Shown here piece by piece: positions 1-5,411 of a stretch of DNA of 11,628 bases. Position 1 is the first letter of the stretch, and each line of letters opens with the position of its first letter. A program made the position numbers and the translations under genes. Source of the stretch: RYN-433 sp036558265 (GTDB lineage: Bacteria; Planctomycetota; Phycisphaerae; Tepidisphaerales; Tepidisphaeraceae); NCBI GenBank assembly GCA_036558265.1, contig DATBFY010000439.1:1-11628 (forward strand). Reading direction: 5' to 3'. The notes under the pieces were generated by a model that was not told the DNA's origin, ran no database searches, and saw only the letters and a list, made by a program, of their open reading frames with translations.

Positions 1-1724
1 GCGTAGACCTCGGGGTCCCAGATGACCACGCCCAGGGCCGAGCCCAGCCAGCCGTGGATCGTGTTGATGTTGTGGATGATCAAATAGCCGATCGCGAAAC
101 CCACACCCGCTCCCAGGATACCGATGGTGGCGCCGTAGCCGAGGAAGATCCCGGCGACGCCCGACGAAGTGGCGCCGACGGACTTGATGATGCCGATGTC
201 GCGCGTCTTCTCGACCACGATCATGTAAAAGATGCAGAAGATCAGGAAGATGGCGACGATGCTGATCAGGCCGAAGAGGCCCGTCACCAGGACCTTTTCC
301 TTCTCGATGGCGCCGAGCCACTTGGCCTGGCTTTCCTCCCAGGTGCGGACGGCGGGGTCGGCCTGGGTGTAGCGTTTCTCGCTGAGGACCTTGCGGACGA
401 GGAGCTTGATGCGGTCGCGCAGGGCGATGAGATCGCCGGCGTTGCTGGCGAAGGGCTCCTTGACGCGGACGTGGATCTCGCGGGTGCGGGCGGGGATGGT
501 GATCTCCTTGCCGTCCTGCTCGGCCTTCTGCTCGTCCATCCCTAAGTCGATCTGGAGCTTGTCGAAGGGGACGTAGACGGTGTTGGAGTCGTACTGCCAG
601 ACCTTGGTGCGGCTGGTGTCGACGATCCAGTAGTTGCGTTCGGCCTTGCCGCCGAAGTCGAACTTGCCGGTGGGGGAGACGCCGACGACGGTGAGCGAGA
701 CGGGCAGGCGGTAAAGGTAGTCTTCACGATTGACGAGCTTGCCGGTCTCGTCCTTGTGGATGTTGACCACGCCCGTGCCGCAGATCATGCCATCCCAGTT
801 GGCGGCGGCGTTGACCAGTTCGGGCTTGGCCTTGGGATTCGTGAGTTGAAAATCGCGCTTGTAGACGTCAGGGGGCAGGAAGGGTTTGAAGCTGACGTTC
901 TTGACGTGATTTTGAGCCTGCTCGCGGCAGATCTTCCGCTCCGCGTCGTTGGGCGCGAGGCGCACGTCGGGGTCGTCCACGATGTTGCCGCCAAAGGCTT
1001 CGCGGATGGCGCGGCGGTCGAACGAGGTGGCAGGCGCGCCGTCGGGCGCGTCGAGAAGGTCGCGCATGGCGCGCTCGGCCTCGATGGCCAGGTTGAGGTC
1101 CTGGGTTAGCTTGGCCTGCTTGACTTCGTCGTTGGCGGCCGCGGTGGCGTTCTGGCGGAGCACTTCGATCTTCTTCGCGGCGTCGTGGAGGGCCTTGCGG
1201 ATGCGGTCGCGCTCGTCGCGGCTCAAGGTAAGCAGAGGGGTGGGGGGGCGGATGTCGGCCAGGTGATCGACCTCGCGGAGGCGCTGGCGGTCGCCGGGGG
1301 AGATGGCGGCGCCGTCGGCCCATTCGGTCCATTGCTGGTACTGCCGCCAGAGCGAATGAGGGAAGTCGTTCACGAGGCCGATCCTGTCGATCGGGTAACC
1401 CAGGACCTGCACGCCGGTGGTCTTGCGGTTGTTGATGTTGATGAGGCCAAAGGTCTGGATGACGGGGACGGCGGCGCCGACCTCGGGGAGCTTTTCGATC
1501 TGGGCGATGATGTCGTCGTAGTAGGGAAAGCCGGAGAGCGAATCGGCCTGCACGACGATGTCGCCAGAAAGGCCGTGGAAGCTGGTGCGGAACATGCGGA
1601 GCCAGCCGCCCATGACGGAGATGACGACCAGCACCATGGCGGTGCAGAGGGTGACGGCGAGGAGGGATACCCAGGCGATGCGGCGCTTGCGCAAATACTT
1701 CAGGATCAGATGGAGCTTGTACAT
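1..1724 (-). CDS. FtsX/LolC-type ABC transporter permease, 3' end outside window
   Basis: Integral inner-membrane permease of the MacB/LolC/FtsX superfamily, whose members work with a separate ATPase, typically in lipoprotein release or envelope export. Seen: 574 codons are open to the left edge. One N-terminal membrane segment lies at about residues 17-37 (IAWVSLLAVTLCTAM...). A long extracytoplasmic domain follows, then membrane segments at about 477-504 and 520-549. Between these is the family hallmark EKTRDIGIIKSVGA near residue 507. The visible end, WDPEVYA, resembles the LolC/E region before the last helix, so perhaps 30-50 residues are missing. Start: ATG at 1724 is forced, because an in-frame TAA lies two codons upstream (1728-1730). 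No Shine-Dalgarno is visible; a heptamer array sits just upstream. Odd: LolC/E proteins are usually about 400 residues, and this one is longer because of an Arg/Lys/Glu/Ala-rich, probably helical insert at about 145-225 in the periplasmic domain. It lies 174 bp downstream of lysS on the same strand. A LolD-like ATPase gene may follow outside the window (inference). The family call is firm; the substrate is unknown. Confidence 0.9.
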   Translation of the reverse strand, partial: MYKLHLILKYLRKRRIAWVSLLAVTLCTAMVLVVISVMGGWLRMFRTSFHGLSGDIVVQADSLSGFPYYDDIIAQIEKLPEVGAAVPVIQTFGLININNRKTTGVQVLGYPIDRIGLVNDFPHSLWRQYQQWTEWADGAAISPGDRQRLREVDHLADIRPPTPLLTLSRDERDRIRKALHDAAKKIEVLRQNATAAANDEVKQAKLTQDLNLAIEAERAMRDLLDAPDGAPATSFDRRAIREAFGGNIVDDPDVRLAPNDAERKICREQAQNHVKNVSFKPFLPPDVYKRDFQLTNPKAKPELVNAAANWDGMICGTGVVNIHKDETGKLVNREDYLYRLPVSLTVVGVSPTGKFDFGGKAERNYWIVDTSRTKVWQYDSNTVYVPFDKLQIDLGMDEQKAEQDGKEITIPARTREIHVRVKEPFASNAGDLIALRDRIKLLVRKVLSEKRYTQADPAVRTWEESQAKWLGAIEKEKVLVTGLFGLISIVAIFLIFCIFYMIVVEKTRDIGIIKSVGATSSGVAGIFLGYGATIGILGAGVGFAIGYLIIHNINTIHGWLGSALGVVIWDPEVY

Positions 1725-1730
1725 GAATTA

Positions 1731-1758
1731 GTGGGCAGTCGGCACTGGGCAGTGGGCA
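1731..1758 (-). repeat. Degenerate heptanucleotide tandem array upstream of the permease
   Basis: Four contiguous 7-bp units are seen on the plus strand: GTGGGCA, GTCGGCA, CTGGGCA, GTGGGCA. The inner two each differ by one base. Read in the permease direction the unit is TGCCCAC. The array ends 6 nt before the permease ATG, where a ribosome-binding site would normally lie. It resembles the short tandemly repeated heptamers known from cyanobacterial intergenic DNA. Function is unknown. Confidence 0.75.
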
Positions 1759-1793
1759 GTGAAGCAAGGCATCGGGAGGCCCGTCGCTTTAGC

Positions 1794-1842
1794 GGTGGGG
1801 GCGCGAATCGAATTGAACGACAAGACGATTCGCGCCCCCACC
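1794..1842. repeat. 17-bp perfect inverted repeat in the lysS-permease gap
   Basis: The left arm at 1794-1810 (GGTGGGGGCGCGAATCG) is an exact reverse complement of the right arm at 1826-1842, with a 15-nt loop. A smaller near-palindrome, CGCTTTAGCG (1785-1794), abuts it. On a lysS transcript it would form a strong hairpin about 57 nt after the stop codon. There is no T-run after it in either direction, so it is not a classic intrinsic terminator. The style fits a dispersed intergenic repeat family, an inference that a genome-wide copy count would test. Confidence 0.8.
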
Positions 1843-1856
1843 CTTGAAAGGGTGGG
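1837..1856. repeat. 9-bp inverted repeat overlapping the 17-bp one
   Basis: CCCACCCTT (1837-1845) and AAGGGTGGG (1848-1856) are exact reverse complements separated by 2 nt. As a folded hairpin this gives about 8 pairs and a 4-nt loop. Its left arm uses bases 1837-1842, which also form part of the right arm of the 17-bp inverted repeat, so the two hairpins cannot form at once in one RNA. Confidence 0.7.
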
Positions 1857-1898
1857 CCACCCGGTTGATCGGTAGAGTAGTCTAGGAGCGTAATTGGT

Positions 1899-3545
1899 TC
1901 ACGTCGGGTTGGCGGGTTCTTCGTTGAGTTTGGCGTCCTTGTCCTGGGGCTTCATCAGGGGGAAGAGGATGACGTCGCGGATCGATTCGGCGCCGGTGAG
2001 CATCATTACCAAGCGGTCGATGCCCAGGCCCATTCCACCGGCGGGGGGCATGCCGTACTTGAGGGCCGTCAGGAAGTCGTCGTCCACCTTCTGCTGGTCT
2101 TCGCCGACCTGTTGGGTGAAATTGGCGGCCTGGACGTCGGGGTCGTTGAGCTCGCTGTAGCCGGGAGAGATCTCCTGGCCATTGATGGCGAGTTCGTAGA
2201 CGTCGGCGAAGAACGGGTCGTCCTTGGCTTTGCGGGCGAGGGGGATGATGACGCTGGGGACGTGGGTGACGTAGGTGGGGTCGATGAGGGTGGGTTCGAT
2301 GAGTTTCTCGTAGATCTCCTGGAGCTGTTCGGCCGGAGAGAGTGGCGTAAAGCGTCCTAAGAACAGCTCGGTCGCATGCCTACGGAACTCCGGAGATTTC
2401 TGAGCCCTGCGCCGTTCAAGTCTCTCGCGATTGATATCAGTGTCTCGGACAGGCCCGGACGGCCCCGGATCATTCATCGCAACGGCAAGCAATTCGAGGA
2501 CGTCTGCATTGCCATCCTGCACAGTCGTCTTGTCAAATCGCCAGCCCGTTCGTTCCTCAACCAAAGCGACCATACGTACGCGCCGCCATGGCCGTTGGAG
2601 GTTGATCGTCTTCTTGACCGTGCCGTCGGGGTTCTTGTGCTCGATCTTGACGCCGCCGAAGAGCCGCTCGGCGATCGTGCAGATCATCTCCTCGACGAGG
2701 TCTGCCATCGTCTCCCACGAGCCGAACGCCTCATACGCCTCGAGCATCGTGAATTCCGGATTATGGCGCGGGCTAATCCCTTCATTTCGAAAATTTCGGT
2801 TCAGCTCGAAGACCTTGGAAAAGCCGCCGACGAGGAGGCGCTTGAGGTAAAGCTCGGGGGCGATGCGCATGTAGAGGGGGATGTCGAGCGCGTTGTGGTG
2901 GGTGACGAAGGGCCGGGCGGCGGCGCCGCCGGCGATGGCCTGCATCATCGGCGTTTCGACTTCGACGAAGCCTTTTGATTTCAGGAACGTGCGGATCTCG
3001 TCCACGACCGCCATGCGGAGGCGCAGGGTGCGCATGACCTCGGGGTTGGCCCAGAGGTCCACGTAGCGCTGGCGGTAGCGCAGCTCGACGTCCGATAAGC
3101 CTTCGTGCTTGGCGGGCGGGGGCAATAACGATTTGGCCGCGAGCGAAAAGCCGGTGGCCCAGATGGTAATCTCGCCCTTCTTGGTCACGCCCAGGTTGCC
3201 CTCGACGACGATCTGGTCGCCCAGGTCCAACAGGTCATTCACGGCCCAGGATTTCTCGTCGAGTCGTTTCTTGTCGAAGGCGACCTGGAGGTCGCCGGAT
3301 TCATCGCGGAGCGTGAGAAAGCTGAGCTTTCCCATGTCGCGCTTGAGCATGATGCGTCCGGCGCCCTTGACGGCGGGGCCGCCGTCGTGGCCCATCTCGG
3401 GTTTGTATTGGACCTTTATCTGGGCGAGCGGCGTAATCCCGGCGGTTCGGCCGCCGAACGGGTCAACGCCCAGGTCGCGCAGCTTCTGGAGCTTGTCGCG
3501 GCGTTCGCGCTCGTAAATCGAGGCAGCAGGTGACGGTGCTTCCAT
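1899..3545 (-). CDS. lysS: Lysine--tRNA ligase, class II
   Basis: Charges tRNA-Lys with lysine using ATP in the cytoplasm; essential for translation. Seen in 548 residues: a helical N-terminus, then an OB-fold anticodon-binding domain at about 60-150. The class II catalytic core carries motif 1 near 190-207 (FVEVETPMM..AGGA), motif 2 at about 250-270 (FRNEGISPRHNPEFTMLEAYEA, split here as FRNEGISPRHNP and EFTMLEA) and motif 3 at 502-530 (GGMGLGIDRLVM, IRDVILFPLMKP). All three are intact, so the enzyme should be active. Odd: E. coli LysS is 505 residues, and the excess lies at about 337-405, between ERTGW and the conserved EQLQEIYEKLIEPTLIDPTY. That stretch looks unlike other LysRS and uses AT-richer codons than its flanks. 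The start at 3545 precedes MEAPSPAASIYERERR. No Shine-Dalgarno is visible, but a good promoter lies just upstream. It is divergent from the peptidase gene and upstream of the permease gene. Confidence 0.97.
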   Translation of the reverse strand: MEAPSPAASIYERERRDKLQKLRDLGVDPFGGRTAGITPLAQIKVQYKPEMGHDGGPAVKGAGRIMLKRDMGKLSFLTLRDESGDLQVAFDKKRLDEKSWAVNDLLDLGDQIVVEGNLGVTKKGEITIWATGFSLAAKSLLPPPAKHEGLSDVELRYRQRYVDLWANPEVMRTLRLRMAVVDEIRTFLKSKGFVEVETPMMQAIAGGAAARPFVTHHNALDIPLYMRIAPELYLKRLLVGGFSKVFELNRNFRNEGISPRHNPEFTMLEAYEAFGSWETMADLVEEMICTIAERLFGGVKIEHKNPDGTVKKTINLQRPWRRVRMVALVEERTGWRFDKTTVQDGNADVLELLAVAMNDPGPSGPVRDTDINRERLERRRAQKSPEFRRHATELFLGRFTPLSPAEQLQEIYEKLIEPTLIDPTYVTHVPSVIIPLARKAKDDPFFADVYELAINGQEISPGYSELNDPDVQAANFTQQVGEDQQKVDDDFLTALKYGMPPAGGMGLGIDRLVMMLTGAESIRDVILFPLMKPQDKDAKLNEEPANPT

Positions 3546-3572
3546 AACTGTTTGAAGGCCAAAGGGGTGACG

Positions 3573-3600
3573 ATAATAGTGCAGCCGCGCTCAAAGTAAA
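3573..3600 (-). promoter_or_regulatory. Candidate sigma-70-type promoter of lysS
   Basis: Reading the minus strand, TTTACT (3600-3595, 4 of 6 matches to TTGACA) is followed after 16 nt by TATTAT (3578-3573, 5 of 6 matches to TATAAT). Transcription would start near 3565, giving a leader of about 20 nt before the lysS ATG. It is the only AT-rich spot in this 80-bp divergent gap. The call is by motif and position only. Confidence 0.45.
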
Positions 3601-3608
3601 ACGCGGCC

Positions 3609-3614
3609 GGAGGA
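3609..3614 (+). promoter_or_regulatory. Shine-Dalgarno site of the DUF1570-type peptidase gene
   Basis: GGAGGA ends 11 nt before the ATG at 3626. The spacing is slightly long, but it is the only anti-SD match near the start and supports that ATG, which also gives a good signal peptide. Confidence 0.55.
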
Positions 3615-3625
3615 TTTCCCGGACG

Positions 3626-4867
3626 ATGATTTGCGGTGTTCGATACCGAAGCCCCCTGCTGATGCTGGTGGCCTGTGTGATCCTCGCCTGTCTGGCCGGC
3701 GAGCCCGCCGCCCACGCCGCCCAGCGGGCGATGCAACTGGTCAAGTCGAAGCACTACCTGATCCACAGCGACCTGGACGACGCGCAGATCTACGAGCTGG
3801 GCACGCGCATGGAGGCGATGTATGGGGAGTACTCGCGGCGGCTGGCGGACTTCGACCTGCACGAGGATCGCAAGCCGCTGGACGTGTACCTGTTCGATCG
3901 CAAGCAGGATTACATGGAATTCACGGGCGGGCAGTACGAGAACACGGGCGGGGTGTTCATGCCGGCGTGGAACCAGCTCGCGGCGTACCTGGAAGGCCAA
4001 CGCGACACGCTGCGGCGGACGCTCCAGCACGAGGCGTTCCACCAATTCGCGCAGAAGGCGCTGCGGGGGAACATGCCGATCTGGCTGAACGAGGGGATGG
4101 CCCAGCTCTTCGAGGAGGCGATCTGGACGGGGGACGCGTTCCTGATGGGCCAGGTGCCGCCGCGGCGGGTGCGGCAGCTTCAGCTCGACCTGAAGGACGA
4201 CAAGCTGCTGCCGCTCAAGCAGCTCATGAGCATGACCGGCGAGAGCTGGAGCCACAACCTGACGGGCAACGCGTCGCTCGGATCGACGCAGTACAACCAG
4301 TCGTGGGCGATCGTCCATTACATGGCCTACGGCGAGCGCGGCGCGAACGGGGCCAAGCTAGTCGCGCTGCTCCAGGCATTGCGCAAGGGCAAGGACCAGG
4401 AAGACGCGTTTCGGGACGCCTTCGGGCCCCTCGCGGGGTTCAAGGCGGCATTCGAGAAGTATGCGACGCAACTGGAATCGACGCCCGAGGCCGAGCTGAT
4501 CGACCGGCACGAGGCACTGGCGGACCTGCTGGCGAAGCTGGCGGCGAAGGGAAAGCGGTTCTCGACCGTGTCGGAGTTCCGGCGCAACGCCGAGGCGAGC
4601 AAGTACAAGCTGCAATATTGGCGCGGTCAGGTGTCGTGGGACGCCGAACCGGCGGAGTATTTCCGCGATGCGCAGGGCAGGCCGTTCGCGGCGGACGAGA
4701 TGTACTTGGAGGATCGCAAGGGCGCCCCCCTGCCGGACCTGGTGCTGCGGCATCCGGCGTATCGGATCGGACTGCGGGCGCGGTTCTATGAGCGCGGGGA
4801 CGAGATCGAGCAGGAGGTCGTTGTCGAGGGGCGGCACGCGGGGGCGACGGCGACGATTGAGAGATAA
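3626..4867 (+). CDS. Secreted zinc-peptidase-like protein, DUF1570 / peptidase MA type
   Basis: Likely an exported metallopeptidase of the HExxH class; the substrate is unknown. Seen in 413 residues: a signal peptide at 1-32 with hydrophobic core LLMLVACVILACLAG and a cleavage-like AHA|AQ. The catalytic HEAFH is at 135-139, in the context TLQHEAFHQFAQKAL. A second acidic motif, WLNEGMAQLFEE, lies at 153-164, with Glu156 as a plausible third zinc ligand in gluzincin fashion. A conserved-looking QSWAIVHYM lies at about 225-233. These features match the planctomycete DUF1570 family (known). The C-terminal 130 residues (about 280-413) are charged, then beta-rich, and I cannot assign them. The start at 3626 has an upstream GGAGGA. 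It lies on the same strand as folK, 73 bp upstream, but a functional link is not evident. All putative zinc ligands are present, so activity is plausible but unproven. Confidence 0.85.
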   Translation: MICGVRYRSPLLMLVACVILACLAGEPAAHAAQRAMQLVKSKHYLIHSDLDDAQIYELGTRMEAMYGEYSRRLADFDLHEDRKPLDVYLFDRKQDYMEFTGGQYENTGGVFMPAWNQLAAYLEGQRDTLRRTLQHEAFHQFAQKALRGNMPIWLNEGMAQLFEEAIWTGDAFLMGQVPPRRVRQLQLDLKDDKLLPLKQLMSMTGESWSHNLTGNASLGSTQYNQSWAIVHYMAYGERGANGAKLVALLQALRKGKDQEDAFRDAFGPLAGFKAAFEKYATQLESTPEAELIDRHEALADLLAKLAAKGKRFSTVSEFRRNAEASKYKLQYWRGQVSWDAEPAEYFRDAQGRPFAADEMYLEDRKGAPLPDLVLRHPAYRIGLRARFYERGDEIEQEVVVEGRHAGATATIER

Positions 4868-4878
4868 GCGATCGCAAT

Positions 4879-4897
4879 CACGGGCGGGCCGCCCGTG
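4879..4897. repeat. 9-bp GC inverted repeat in the peptidase-folK gap
   Basis: CACGGGCGG (4879-4887) and CCGCCCGTG (4889-4897) are exact reverse complements around one central G. In RNA this folds as about 7 pairs with a 5-nt loop, 11 nt after the peptidase stop. No T-run follows, so terminator function is doubtful. CACGGGCGG-type palindromes next to short tandem repeats look like a dispersed intergenic family, which is an inference. Confidence 0.7.
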
Positions 4898-4900
4898 CCA

Positions 4901-4935
4901 CATTTGACATTCGACTTTTGACATTTGACATTGGC
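4901..4935 (+). repeat. Degenerate heptanucleotide tandem array upstream of folK
   Basis: Five contiguous 7-bp units are seen: CATTTGA, CATTCGA, CTTTTGA, CATTTGA, CATTGGC. Units 2 and 3 each differ from the first by one base, unit 4 restores it and unit 5 decays. The array ends 5 nt before the folK ATG and begins 3 nt after a GC inverted repeat. It is much richer in A/T than its surroundings and occupies the expected ribosome-binding region. Confidence 0.75.
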
Positions 4936-4940
4936 GCGCG

Positions 4941-5411
4941 ATGAGCGAGACGGCCTACATCGCGCTGGGGGCGAACCTCGGCGATCGGGCGGGGAACATC
5001 GCCGCGGCGCTGGAGGGACTGGGCCGGGTGCCGGGCGTGACGCTGACGAAGGTCTCGACGATGATGGAGAATCCGGCGATGGGGGGGCCAGTGGATTCGC
5101 CGGCGTTTCTCAATGCGGCGGCGGAAGTCGTGACATCGCTTTCGCCCGAGGCGCTGCTGGAGGCGATGCTGGCGGTGGAGAGGTCCCTGGGGCGGGTGCG
5201 GACGCAGAAGTGGGGGCCACGGACGATCGATCTGGATCTCCTGCTGTATGGCGATCGCGCGATCGACGCACCGGGATTGACGGTGCCGCATCCGCTGATG
5301 CATCAGAGGCGGTTCGTGCTCGAGCCGCTGGCGCAGATCGCGCCGCAGGTCGTACACCCGGTGCTGGGACAGACGATTCAGGAACTGTGGGAGCGATCGG
5401 TGGGCGCTTAG
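4941..5411 (+). CDS. folK: 2-amino-4-hydroxy-6-hydroxymethyldihydropteridine diphosphokinase
   Basis: Transfers pyrophosphate from ATP to 6-hydroxymethyl-dihydropterin, the step before dihydropteroate synthase in folate synthesis; cytoplasmic. Seen in 156 residues, the usual bacterial size. The N-terminal AYIALGANLGDRAGNI (5-20) is the HPPK signature strand and turn. The loop FLNAAAEVVTS follows, then the catalytic block KWGPRTIDLDLLLYGD (90-105) with the magnesium-binding DLD pair (Asp97, Asp99). PHPLMHQRRFVLEPL (116-130) forms the substrate/ATP site. Nothing essential is missing. The start at 4941 is tightly bounded by an in-frame TGA at 4926-4928, inside the upstream heptamer array. No Shine-Dalgarno is visible. 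The stop overlaps the stop of the convergent giant gene by 4 bp. No other folate gene is in the window. Confidence 0.96.
   Translation: MSETAYIALGANLGDRAGNIAAALEGLGRVPGVTLTKVSTMMENPAMGGPVDSPAFLNAAAEVVTSLSPEALLEAMLAVERSLGRVRTQKWGPRTIDLDLLLYGDRAIDAPGLTVPHPLMHQRRFVLEPLAQIAPQVVHPVLGQTIQELWERSVGA

Noticed and set aside
1731..1758. Heptamer array as part of a CRISPR
   Set aside because: The units are contiguous 7-mers without spacers and there are no cas genes.
868..1767. 299-codon minus-strand frame overlapping the permease
   Set aside because: Pro/Arg/His-rich product with no domain. The permease frame shows EKTRDIG and clear membrane segments, and runs to the edge.
2340..2579. Compensated frameshift as cause of the odd lysS segment
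   Set aside because: I saw no better LysRS match to this stretch in the other frames, and both flanks are in the same frame. An insertion or diverged segment fits better, although an alignment would be decisive.
3631..4791. 386-codon plus-strand frame within the peptidase gene
   Set aside because: Overlaps the peptidase in another frame. The product is Arg/Gly/Ala-rich without motifs, while the true frame has a signal peptide and HExxH.
4868..4875. GCGATCGC, identical to the cyanobacterial HIP1 octamer
   Set aside because: Such octamers are likely by chance at this GC content, GATCG strings recur in this DNA, and nothing else points to a cyanobacterium.
4879..4897. Intrinsic terminator after the peptidase gene
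   Set aside because: A GC stem is present but no T-run follows. What follows is the CATTTGA array.
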